Source: Clostridia bacterium
GTDB lineage: Bacteria; Bacillota; Clostridia; Oscillospirales; Acutalibacteraceae
DNA length: 17,296 bases
Reading direction: 5' to 3'
Assembly (NCBI GenBank): GCA_017519685.1
Contig: JAFWRV010000192.1
Span: 1-17,296 of the forward strand
A model generated the notes under the pieces. That model was not told the origin of the DNA and did no database searches. It saw only the letters and a program-made list of their open reading frames with translations. Of the stretch, positions 1 to 5,941 are shown piece after piece (the stretch's first letter is position 1; every line of letters starts with the position of its first letter). A program made the translations under genes and the position numbers.

Positions 1-1044
1 GCTCCAGAACGGAGATGGCTCCTCAAGCCCGAGCGGAAGAAAGAAAAACGCGCACAAATATAGCGAGCCTGTTGAAATGTATCCCTCTCCCATTCCGGGC
101 TGGTTTCCCGTTATTCCCGGTAAAAGCCATCCGTCTTTGTCAAAGATTTCATCACTCATTGTTCTTTTTAATACGGCGGTCATTGCACGTCTTACGCTGC
201 CCGGGGTAACGGTATCGGGAAGCTCATTCATCAATGCGCACTGCGCCAAAGCGTGAAACGCTCCGAATCTGTACGCGGATGACCTGCCTATTACGGGATA
301 AGAGCCGTCGGGCATTATCATTCTTTCAAGATGATCGGCGTACCGCTTCATTCTCGAAAGGTAAATATCATACCGCTCATCTCCGAAAGCCGAAGAAATA
401 TCGACAAGCATCGGCTGAATAACAAAGCTGTTGTAATAATCCCAACTGAAGTACTCTCCGTCACCGTAAACACCGTCTCCGAGATACCATCCGTCAAATT
501 TTCTGAGCGCGTATTCAACCGGCTTCATATCATATTCAAAACCCGTTTTATAAAGCAGCGTCTCAATCATCGCCGAGAACAAAATCCAGTTATTATCGCA
601 GGGCTTTATCGCTCTTGTGGATTTCATTGCCGCGGCAGTATTTTTTAATTGCGCTTCACTCATTGACCCTAGCAATTCGCGCGGCGCTCTGAGCAATCCC
701 TGAGCCAGAAAAGCGGCGTCAACGAGGGGCTGCCCTCCGTCATTGAAATTCAGATACGCTTCATCACCGGGGTCAACCGCGCGGCAAATCGCCGTTACGG
801 CAAGTTCACGGCACCGTCTCTGCAAATCGCGTTCGTTTGCGGAAACATTTTCCGCTTCAAGCCAGGGCGCAATACCGCATATTGTTCTGCCCAGCGCTTC
901 AAGATGGGTACATTTGTCCTTCCCTTCAACCGCGTTGCCTCTTACCGGCATATCTTTTTTAATGGTTCCCGAAGCGGCGGATTCAAGAACGGGCAAAACA
1001 ATCTTTTTCATAGCCGAAAGCCATTCTTTTCTGACCTCATTCAT
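1..1044 (-). CDS. DUF2264 domain-containing protein, C terminus cut by window edge
   Basis: Open from an ATG at 1044 to the left edge (348 codons, no stop), so only the N-terminal part is present. GGAG lies about 9 bases before the ATG. I recognise the DUF2264 pattern: an EGKDKCTHLEALGR stretch near residue 40, NFNDGGQPLVDAAFLAQ near 99, NNWILFSAMIE near 150, DGWYLGDGVYGDGEYFSWDYYNS near 185-205, and near the edge ITGNQPGMGEGYISTGSLY followed by PSPFWS. DUF2264 proteins are thought to be (alpha/alpha)6-barrel proteins linked to carbohydrate metabolism, but no reaction is established, so I assign none. No signal peptide is seen, so it is probably cytoplasmic. It is divergent from the 2-hydroxyacid dehydrogenase, and the two may share control. 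Family call is confident; function is not. Confidence 0.85.
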   Translation of the reverse strand, partial: MNEVRKEWLSAMKKIVLPVLESAASGTIKKDMPVRGNAVEGKDKCTHLEALGRTICGIAPWLEAENVSANERDLQRRCRELAVTAICRAVDPGDEAYLNFNDGGQPLVDAAFLAQGLLRAPRELLGSMSEAQLKNTAAAMKSTRAIKPCDNNWILFSAMIETLLYKTGFEYDMKPVEYALRKFDGWYLGDGVYGDGEYFSWDYYNSFVIQPMLVDISSAFGDERYDIYLSRMKRYADHLERMIMPDGSYPVIGRSSAYRFGAFHALAQCALMNELPDTVTPGSVRRAMTAVLKRTMSDEIFDKDGWLLPGITGNQPGMGEGYISTGSLYLCAFFFLPLGLEEPSPFWS

Positions 1045-1062
1045 AAGCTCATCTCCGTTTCT

Positions 1063-1091
1063 GTTATACCACAGAAGGCAGAAATAATCAA
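1063..1091 (-). promoter_or_regulatory. Sigma-70-type promoter for the DUF2264 gene
   Basis: On the minus strand TTGATT (1091-1086), a 17-base spacer and TATAAC (1068-1063) form a near-consensus promoter. The expected transcription start is near 1056, about 12 bases before the ATG, so the leader is very short and begins around the GGAG ribosome site. Confidence 0.6.
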
Positions 1092-1110
1092 CCCGCCGCA
1101 AATATTAATC

Positions 1111-1139
1111 TTGACGGGCATACCGGTAGCATTTATAAT
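1111..1139 (+). promoter_or_regulatory. Sigma-70-type promoter for the 2-hydroxyacid dehydrogenase
   Basis: TTGACG (1111-1116), a 17-base spacer and a perfect TATAAT (1134-1139). The expected transcription start is near 1146, only about 11 bases before the ATG at 1157 and about 2 before the alternative GTG at 1148, so the mRNA is almost leaderless. Its -35 lies about 20 bp from the -35 of the divergent promoter, so one regulator bound between them could act on both. Confidence 0.65.
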
Positions 1140-1156
1140 AAATCCGGGTGATGTCA

Positions 1157-2164
1157 ATGAAACCGAAAGCAGTATTTATGAGTAACGAAGAAGCGATAAA
1201 CAACGCATATTCCGAAACGGTCCGCCGAAAGATGAATAACCTGCTCGACTTTGTGCCGGGATATTACACGGGCGAATCATTCAGGCACCCGTCCGGTGTT
1301 TCAGATCTCAAAGATGTTGAATATGTTTTTTCGACCTGGGGGATGCCTTCGCTGACGGAAGCCGAAATCCGCTCTTTTCTGCCGAAACTCAAAGCTGTGT
1401 TTTACGCGGCGGGCAGCGTTCAGTCTTTCGCAAGGCCGTTCCTAAATCTCGGAATCCGTGTTTTTTCCGCGTGGACAGCAAATGCTGTACCGGTCGCCGA
1501 ATTTACGGTTTCGGAAATATTGCTTGCGACCAAAGGTTATTATCACAGACTTCATAAAGGCGGCTGTCCTTCAGGCGGGATATTATCGGACTGCTCCTTC
1601 CCGGGTAATTTCGGCGCTCCGGTCGGAATAATCGGCGCCGGCGCGGTCGGCTCGCTTGTAATTGAAATGCTGAAAAACCATAATCTTGATATTTATGTCT
1701 ATGACCCGTTTATGAGCGACCAAAAAGCGGCCGCTCTCAAAATCACAAAAACAGACAGTCTGCATGACCTTTTCAAAAATTGTTTTGTTATTTCAAACCA
1801 TCTCGCGAACAATCCGCAGACGGAAAATATAATTGACGGAAAATGTTTTGCGCTTATGGGAAAAAACGCCGTATTCATCAACACCGGCAGAGGGATGCAG
1901 GTGAATGAGGAAGACCTGATTTCCGCGATGAAAGCGGAGCCCTCCAGAATCGCCCTGCTTGATGTAACAAGGACGGAACCGCCTGAGCAGGGCAGCGAAT
2001 TATACGCCCTGCCGAATATCTTTCTCACTCCGCACATTGCCGGTTCCATCGGATGCGAGGTGCAGAGAATGGGCGAATATATGCTTGAGGAATTCGAAAA
2101 AACAATCAGCGGTAAAGAAACAAAATACGGGGTTACTCTGAAAATGCTCGAAACAATGGCTTAA
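1157..2164 (+). CDS. D-isomer-specific 2-hydroxyacid dehydrogenase, NAD-binding
   Basis: A 335-aa cytoplasmic oxidoreductase of the D-2-hydroxyacid dehydrogenase family, which interconverts 2-oxo acids and D-2-hydroxy acids with NAD(P)H. Visible: Rossmann motif GAGAVG at about 160-165, acidic residue D183 after the second strand (YVYD), and the catalytic set R245 (NTGRG), E274 (DVTRTEP) and H293 (TPHIAG). Length is normal. I start at ATG 1157 because MKPKAVFM resembles family N termini and GGTGAT precedes it. An in-frame GTG at 1148 would add three residues. The substrate cannot be read from sequence. The divergent DUF2264 neighbour hints at breakdown of a sugar or sugar acid, but that is inference. 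Confidence 0.9.
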   Translation: MKPKAVFMSNEEAINNAYSETVRRKMNNLLDFVPGYYTGESFRHPSGVSDLKDVEYVFSTWGMPSLTEAEIRSFLPKLKAVFYAAGSVQSFARPFLNLGIRVFSAWTANAVPVAEFTVSEILLATKGYYHRLHKGGCPSGGILSDCSFPGNFGAPVGIIGAGAVGSLVIEMLKNHNLDIYVYDPFMSDQKAAALKITKTDSLHDLFKNCFVISNHLANNPQTENIIDGKCFALMGKNAVFINTGRGMQVNEEDLISAMKAEPSRIALLDVTRTEPPEQGSELYALPNIFLTPHIAGSIGCEVQRMGEYMLEEFEKTISGKETKYGVTLKMLETMA

Positions 2165-2212
2165 TACATAAAGCAGTATAAAAAACATTCTTTCATAAAC
2201 CGGGGTGTTACT

Positions 2213-2716
2213 ATGAACCTGTCATTTATAAATCTTGACGGAAAAGATATGTCTGCCGTTCAAAAGATGTCGGAGCTTGCGAAATCCATTGTCAAAGAGC
2301 ATTACGACCCGATAATCGGAAGCGCGCAAAACGATTATATGATTTCGCTGTTTCAGACAGAAGAAGCAATCGCGTCACAGATTGAGCACGGATATGAGTA
2401 TTACTTCGCGGCGGATGAAATCGGAAACATAGGATTCTTTGCCTTTTATCAGAGAGAAAACGAACTCTATCTCAGCAAACTGTATCTGAAAAAAGAGGAA
2501 CGCGGCAAGGGATACTCTCGCCGGATATTGTCTTTTCTGATTGACAAAGCAAAAGAAAAAGGGCTGGACTGCATAACGCTTAATGTCAACAAAAAGAACA
2601 ACGCGAGTGAGGTCTATAAAAAACTCGGCTTTGAAATAATCCGCGAGGAAAAGAACGATATCGGGCATGGATTCTTTATGGACGATTATGTAATGCGGTA
2701 CAATATAACAGGATAA
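2213..2716 (+). CDS. GNAT-family N-acetyltransferase
   Basis: A 167-aa single-domain GNAT protein, expected to move an acetyl group from acetyl-CoA to an amine in the cytoplasm. The acetyl-CoA-binding motif A is visible as ERGKGYSRR (about 96-104), preceded by the usual beta strand (ELYLSKLYLKKEE). Motif B follows as NVNKKNNASEVYKKLGF (about 124-140), with the conserved Asn, Tyr and LGF. The N-terminal stretch SIVKEHYDPIIGSAQNDYMI resembles small GNATs acting on small molecules, but the substrate is unknown. Ribosome site GGGGTG lies 5 bases before ATG 2213. It starts 48 bases after the dehydrogenase and may be cotranscribed with it. A hairpin follows at 2721. Confidence 0.9.
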   Translation: MNLSFINLDGKDMSAVQKMSELAKSIVKEHYDPIIGSAQNDYMISLFQTEEAIASQIEHGYEYYFAADEIGNIGFFAFYQRENELYLSKLYLKKEERGKGYSRRILSFLIDKAKEKGLDCITLNVNKKNNASEVYKKLGFEIIREEKNDIGHGFFMDDYVMRYNITG

Positions 2717-2720
2717 ATAA

Positions 2721-2754
2721 AACCCGGAGCACGGCGTGAACTGTGTTCCGGGTT
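2721..2754. terminator. Hairpin terminator between convergent genes
   Basis: A 12-bp stem (2721-2732 with 2743-2754, one G-U pair on the plus strand) and a 10-base loop. On the minus strand the stem is followed by TTTTATTT, so it fits best as the terminator of the DUF4230-like gene. It may also end the GNAT transcript, although the plus-strand T-run is poor. Confidence 0.7.
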
Positions 2755-2770
2755 CTATGTATAAATTTCG

Positions 2771-3247
2771 TTATTTAAAAACAACTTCGTAATCGTCAAT
2801 TCCTTTGACGGATGAAATCGCGAGATTTATCATTTCTTTGACATTATTCTCCGCTTCGTTAAACAGGCCGTCGCTTATTGCTTTTTCTTCGGTAAATTCC
2901 TTTTGAGTTATCTGGAACGAATTATAGTCCTCTATGGTTATCGGATTGAAAATGTTTTTGCTCTCATCGAGGACCTCAAGGCTCTTTTCATCTATTTCGT
3001 GGGACAGGATTTTTGCTTTGGGAAGGGTTATATAGATTTTGCCTTCTCCGACCTTGGACTTGATTTCCGAGGTTTCATAACCCGCCTTGATGATTCCGGT
3101 GTAGCGTTTACAATTTATAAAAACGAATCTAAACTGTTTCAGATTAATTCTAATATGAGAAACTACAGATACGCCAAGATAAAAATGAGTTTTTATTATT
3201 ATACGCAAAAAACATTTAAAAATCAATCCTGTTTTTCTGTTCATCAT
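2771..3247 (-). CDS. DUF4230-like protein with a degraded or truncated N terminus
   Basis: The C-terminal two thirds (residues about 49-150) fit DUF4230: YTGIIKAGYETSEI, KIYITLPKAKILSHEI, SLEVLDESKNIFNPITIEDYN and an acidic helical tail ending in VKGIDDYEVVFK. DUF4230 proteins are usually around 200 aa, with an N-terminal membrane helix and an ELA...Y.Y segment. Here only about 48 residues precede the YTG motif, and they are unusual: low GC, basic and hydrophobic, without that segment in any frame. The start is weak as well. ATGs at 3247 and 3244 have no well-spaced ribosome site, since GGAGG sits about 17 bases upstream inside a hairpin repeat ending about 3254. I think the gene lost its original 5' end in a rearrangement, and it may be a pseudogene. 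Function of the family is unknown. Confidence 0.6.
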   Translation of the reverse strand: MMNRKTGLIFKCFLRIIIKTHFYLGVSVVSHIRINLKQFRFVFINCKRYTGIIKAGYETSEIKSKVGEGKIYITLPKAKILSHEIDEKSLEVLDESKNIFNPITIEDYNSFQITQKEFTEEKAISDGLFNEAENNVKEMINLAISSVKGIDDYEVVFK

Positions 3248-3253
3248 TGCTAT

Positions 3254-3302
3254 CTTCGCCGCTCCTCCTTTCCCCGAAAAGTTAGCACTTTTCGGGGACC
3301 CC
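3254..3302. repeat. Dispersed hairpin repeat, copy A
   Basis: Contains GCTCCTCC at 3261-3268, then a perfect 11-bp hairpin (CCCCGAAAAGT at 3272-3282, loop TAGC, matching arm 3287-3297), then ACCCC. The same arrangement occurs at 10323-10374 (copy B) in the same orientation. One stem pair has changed on both sides (G-C here, A-T in copy B). The element abuts the start of the DUF4230-like gene and supplies its misplaced GGAGG. Confidence 0.75.
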
Positions 3303-3308
3303 TTATCT

Positions 3309-3324
3309 TAAGACTGTGCAGGTT
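3309..3324 (+). repeat. Inverted 16-bp fragment of tRNA-Leu(CAG)
   Basis: AAGACTGTGCAGGTTC here is identical to the variable-arm/T-arm segment of the tRNA-Leu(CAG) gene, whose sense strand is minus, so this piece is inverted. It ends in GGTTC, where the displaced tRNA 3' fragment at 3375-3399 begins. The two pieces look like the sides of a rearrangement breakpoint in a tRNA-Leu copy. Confidence 0.6.
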
Positions 3325-3336
3325 CTGCCATATATA

Positions 3337-3370
3337 GCAAAACAAGGCTGACCTTCCGGTCAACCTTGTT
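3337..3370 (-). terminator. Terminator hairpin after the tRNA-Leu remnant
   Basis: A 13-bp stem with one mismatch (3341-3353 with 3358-3370) and a 4-base loop. On the minus strand it is followed by TTTTG. It sits directly after the CCA end of the tRNA fragment, the same arrangement as in the intact tRNA-Leu genes nearby. Confidence 0.6.
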
Positions 3371-3374
3371 TTTC

Positions 3375-3399
3375 TGGTGCGGATAACAGGACTTGAACC
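3375..3399 (-). pseudogene. tRNA-Leu 3'-end remnant (T arm, acceptor strand, CCA)
   Basis: 25 bases identical to the 3' end of tRNA-Leu(CAG), including CCA. The whole direct repeat is 30 bp (3370-3399 equals 3677-3706). Upstream of GGTTC the match stops, so there is no anticodon or D arm and no tRNA can form. It is either a decayed tandem tRNA duplicate or an attachment-site-like scar. Confidence 0.75.
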
Positions 3400-3424
3400 G
3401 CGTCGTCGCGGGCTGCGTATCGTT

Positions 3425-3640
3425 CACTTTCGTGACATTTAATTTTTAGCGTAAAAACTAATGTTTTAATGAAATCGTTCGTTTCACTCACGGTGAAATC
3501 AATGCTTTCGCATTGATGAAATCTTCGGGCAAAGCCCTCAGATGAAATTAAATCCGTCCCCAAACCCGCAGCAGGCGGATTTCACCCGAGCGAAGCGAGG
3601 ATTTCATCACGAAGTGATTTCACCCGTCCGCAAGGACGGA
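3425..3640. repeat. Mosaic of small palindromes separated by ATTTCA/TGAAAT
   Basis: A noncoding 215-bp stretch made of short hairpins joined by the hexamer ATTTCA or its complement. Clear examples are CAATGC-TTTC-GCATTG (3500-3515), TCAC-GAA-GTGA (3607-3617) and CCGTCC-GCAA-GGACGG (3624-3639), plus weaker ones such as CCGAGCGAAGCGAGG (3586-3600). The hexamer occurs near 3469, 3482 and 3494, then 3517, 3543, 3580, 3601 and 3617. No credible gene is present. It lies exactly between the two copies of the tRNA-Leu 3' end. Confidence 0.7.
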
Positions 3641-3648
3641 TTTAGTTG

Positions 3649-3680
3649 AAAAGAGCACTTGCAAAAGCAAGTGCTCTTTT
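3649..3680 (-). terminator. Terminator of tRNA-Leu(CAG)
   Basis: A perfect 14-bp stem (3649-3662 with 3667-3680) with a 4-base loop, directly after the CCA of tRNA-Leu(CAG) on the minus strand. The stem ends in TTTT, giving a typical intrinsic terminator. Confidence 0.85.
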
Positions 3681-3681
3681 C

Positions 3682-3768
3682 TGGTGCGGATAACAGGACT
3701 TGAACCTGCACAGTCTTGCAACCATTAGAACCTGAATCTAACGCGTCTGCCAATTCCGCCATATCCGC
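3682..3768 (-). tRNA. tRNA-Leu, anticodon CAG
   Basis: An 87-nt tRNA with encoded CCA. The 7-bp acceptor stem is GCGGATA/TATCCGC, the anticodon stem is TTAGA/TCTAA with loop TTCAGGT (anticodon CAG, reading CUG), there is a long class II variable arm, and the T loop is TTCAAGT. No promoter of its own is clear; it probably reads through from the upstream tRNA-Leu(GAG) promoter despite the hairpin between them. Confidence 0.95.
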
Positions 3769-3797
3769 TTATTCTGTTTTGCGGCAGTTTACCGCTT

Positions 3798-3826
3798 AAA
3801 AAAAGGGAATCCTGAGGATTCCCTTT
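3798..3826 (-). terminator. Hairpin with T-run between the two tRNA-Leu genes
   Basis: A perfect 11-bp stem (3802-3812 with 3816-3826) and a 3-base loop follow the CCA of tRNA-Leu(GAG). On the minus strand a run of T residues follows. It has the form of a full terminator, which would reduce expression of the downstream tRNA-Leu(CAG) unless that gene has its own unseen promoter. Confidence 0.8.
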
Positions 3827-3827
3827 C

Positions 3828-3911
3828 TGGTGCGAGAGACGGGACTTGAACCCGTACGTCAAAAACACACGCCCCTCAAACGTGCGCGTCTGCCTATTCC
3901 GCCACTCTCGC
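3828..3911 (-). tRNA. tRNA-Leu, anticodon GAG
   Basis: An 84-nt tRNA with encoded CCA. Acceptor stem GCGAGAG/CTCTCGC, anticodon stem CACGT/GCGTG with loop TTGAGGG (anticodon GAG, reading CUC and CUU), a long variable arm, and T loop TTCAAGT between GGG and CCC. A perfect consensus promoter lies just upstream on the minus strand. Confidence 0.95.
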
Positions 3912-3935
3912 ATTTACTCTTTCGGAGCAGTGCTA

Positions 3936-3964
3936 ATTATATCAAACACTTTTTTCATTGTCAA
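3936..3964 (-). promoter_or_regulatory. Consensus promoter for the tRNA-Leu genes
   Basis: On the minus strand TTGACA (3964-3959), a 17-base spacer and TATAAT (3941-3936) match the consensus in all 12 positions, as expected for a stable-RNA operon. The same stretch contains an AAACACTT/AAGTGTTT dyad followed by T residues on the plus strand. Confidence 0.85.
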
Positions 3965-4044
3965 GTGTTTTTTTGTTTTTTCAATTATTTATTTCTGTCT
4001 TTTTGTTTCCGCCGGGCAATTATACGCGGCTGAAATACTTTCTG

Positions 4045-4072
4045 TTGAAAAATAATAATTATTTGATATAAT
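4045..4072 (+). promoter_or_regulatory. Promoter of the ABC importer operon
   Basis: TTGAAA (4045-4050), a 16-base spacer and TATAAT (4067-4072), with expected transcription start near 4079. The spacer contains the palindrome AATAATTATT, a possible site for a metal-responsive repressor, although it is not a clear Fur box. The leader is only about 30 bases, leaving no room for a cobalamin or other riboswitch. Confidence 0.6.
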
Positions 4073-4108
4073 ACTATTAATATATTTATTTTAACAGGAG
4101 GAATTGCG

Positions 4109-5122
4109 ATGAGCAGCGCGAAAAAAAGCACGAAAACTAATCCGGCTCTGACTCTGCTGCTCATTTCGGCACCCCTGTTTTTTGTTTTTCTCTCGCTTTT
4201 CTTCGGGAGATACCGTATATCCGCCCCCGATGTTGTCAACGCGCTTTTCAGGCCGTCCGACGCAATTCCCGCCGTTGTCACTGTCGTAAGACAGCTGCGC
4301 CTTCCCCGCGCCGTTGCCGCCGCCTTTGTCGGCGCGTCGCTTTCTGTTTCCGGAGCGGCTTTTCAGAGCATATTCAGAAATCCTCTTGTCAACTCGGGCA
4401 TTCTCGGCGTTTCAAACGGAGCCGGATTCGGCGCCTGCCTCGCGATTGTTTTCCTCGGCGGCGGAATCGCGACTTATTTCAGCTCGTTCCTTTTTGCTTT
4501 GCTCGCGGTCGTGCTGAGCTGGTTTGCGGGCAGAATATCAAAAGTCACTTCCACTGTTTCGCTGATTCTCGGCGGAGCGATGGTTTCCGCGTTTTTCAGC
4601 GCGCTGATTTCAATTATGAAATATCTTGCCGACCCTTACAGCCAGCTGCCCGGTATTACATTCTGGCTGATGGGTTCATTTGCCTCGATTAACTATTCTC
4701 ATCTTGCCGCGGTTATTCCCATGTCGCTCGGAATGCTCGCCGTTTTCCTCTCAAGGTGGAAAATCAACGCGCTTTCCATGGGAGACAAAGAGGCCGCCAC
4801 TCTCGGTGTTGACGTGAAGTTTTATAAAATCCTTGTCATATCCGGTGCCACCGTCGCGACCGCTTCGGCGGTCTGTATCAGCGGCACAATCGGCTGGGTC
4901 GGGCTTGTCATTCCTCATATCGGCAGAATGCTTACCGGCAACAACAATTCAAAACTGATACCCGTCAGCATTTCCCTCGGCGCTTCTTTTATGATTATCA
5001 TTGACCTTATCGCGCGCAGTCTGACTTCATCGGAGCTTCCTATCGGAATACTCTGCGCGTTAATCGGTTCTCCTTTCTTTGTTTACCTGCTTAAAAAGAA
5101 AAAAGGAGGTACCGTTTCATGA
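4109..5122 (+). CDS. FecCD/BtuC-family ABC transporter permease
   Basis: A 337-aa integral membrane protein with about ten hydrophobic segments. It would form the homodimeric channel of a type II ABC importer for iron complexes, cobalamin, heme or other metal chelates. Diagnostic stretches are RLPRAVAAAFVGASLSVSGA followed by FQSIFRNPLVNSGILGVSNG (about 66-107), and near the C terminus DLIARSLTSSELPIGIL then GSPFFVYLL. Ribosome site AGGAGG lies 7 bases before ATG 4109. It is the first gene of the operon and overlaps the ATPase gene by 4 bases (ATGA). The family is certain; the substrate cannot be told from the permease. Molybdate importers also exist in this family, so iron or B12 should not be assumed. 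Confidence 0.95.
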   Translation: MSSAKKSTKTNPALTLLLISAPLFFVFLSLFFGRYRISAPDVVNALFRPSDAIPAVVTVVRQLRLPRAVAAAFVGASLSVSGAAFQSIFRNPLVNSGILGVSNGAGFGACLAIVFLGGGIATYFSSFLFALLAVVLSWFAGRISKVTSTVSLILGGAMVSAFFSALISIMKYLADPYSQLPGITFWLMGSFASINYSHLAAVIPMSLGMLAVFLSRWKINALSMGDKEAATLGVDVKFYKILVISGATVATASAVCISGTIGWVGLVIPHIGRMLTGNNNSKLIPVSISLGASFMIIIDLIARSLTSSELPIGILCALIGSPFFVYLLKKKKGGTVS

Positions 5123-5925
5123 AATACTCGGTTAACACTCTCTGCTTTTCTTACGGCGAAACTGAAATTCTTAAAAATGTTTCATTTGAAATAAACAGCG
5201 GTGAAGCGGTCTGCCTTCTCGGACCGAACGGTTCCGGAAAAACCACTCTTGCCGACTGTGTTCTCGGCTTTCATTCTCCGCAGAGCGGCTCTGTGACGGC
5301 CGGAGGCAGAAATGTGCTTGATTTCAGCAGGAAAGAGCTCGCAAAACATATCTCCTATCTGCCTCAGACTCATAATCCCCTTTTCCCTTATACAGTCAGG
5401 GAAACGGTGCTGATGGGCAGAAGCGCTTACAGCGGAGTGTTCGGTCAGCCGGGTGAAACCGATGAGGAGCTTGCGGAAAAAGCAATCGGAGCCGTCGGGA
5501 TTGAATCACTTGCGGACCGTCAGTACACCACGCTTTCGGGCGGCGAAATCAGGCTTGTTCTGCTCGCTCGCGCGCTCGCGCAGGATGCCGGACTTATGGT
5601 GCTTGACGAGCCGACCGCTTCGCTCGATTTCAGAAACGAATATATTTTTCTTGATACTCTGTTTTCTCTTATTCATGAGAAGCGCATCTCGATACTCATC
5701 GCGACGCACAGCATCGATCACGCCTTCCGTTTTGAAGAAGCGGGAATTCCCGTGCGTGTGATTATGATGAAAAAGGGAGCCGAGCCTTTGACCGGCGCGC
5801 CTTCGGAAATAATAACCCCCGCCTCAATCAAAGAAGTATTCGGCGTTTCCGCCCTGATTACGGAAGCGGCCGATGATACGGGCAGAAAATTCCGCAGTGT
5901 TTCCGTCACAGGCAAAGCAAATTGA
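5119..5925 (+). CDS. ABC transporter ATP-binding protein, FecE/BtuD type
   Basis: The 268-aa cytoplasmic ATPase that drives the permease encoded just before it. All nucleotide-binding motifs are present: Walker A GPNGSGKT (35-42), Q-loop Q83, signature LSGGE (139-143), Walker B LMVLDEP (159-165) and H-loop H197 (IATHSID). AGGAGG lies about 9 bases before the ATG, and the start overlaps the permease stop (ATGA), which indicates translational coupling. The tail after about residue 205 is the usual C-terminal extension of this subfamily. Nothing suggests loss of activity. Confidence 0.95.
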   Translation: MKYSVNTLCFSYGETEILKNVSFEINSGEAVCLLGPNGSGKTTLADCVLGFHSPQSGSVTAGGRNVLDFSRKELAKHISYLPQTHNPLFPYTVRETVLMGRSAYSGVFGQPGETDEELAEKAIGAVGIESLADRQYTTLSGGEIRLVLLARALAQDAGLMVLDEPTASLDFRNEYIFLDTLFSLIHEKRISILIATHSIDHAFRFEEAGIPVRVIMMKKGAEPLTGAPSEIITPASIKEVFGVSALITEAADDTGRKFRSVSVTGKAN

Positions 5926-5941
5926 GAAAGACGGTGAAATA

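Noticed and set aside
2903..3337. 144-aa plus-strand frame
   Set aside because: Antisense to the DUF4230-like gene, which has recognisable family motifs; no ribosome site.
3375..3490. A third tRNA-Leu gene
   Set aside because: Only the T arm, acceptor strand and CCA are present; upstream sequence gives no anticodon or D arm.
3425..3640. CRISPR array
   Set aside because: The constant part is only six bases and the variable parts are palindromes; no direct repeats of CRISPR length and no cas genes.
4073..4108. Cobalamin or other riboswitch before the importer operon
   Set aside because: The predicted leader is about 30 bases, too short for any such element.
5873..5941. Upstream start for the substrate-binding protein
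   Set aside because: It would overlap the ATPase gene by 53 bases and place 23 polar residues before the lipoprotein signal.
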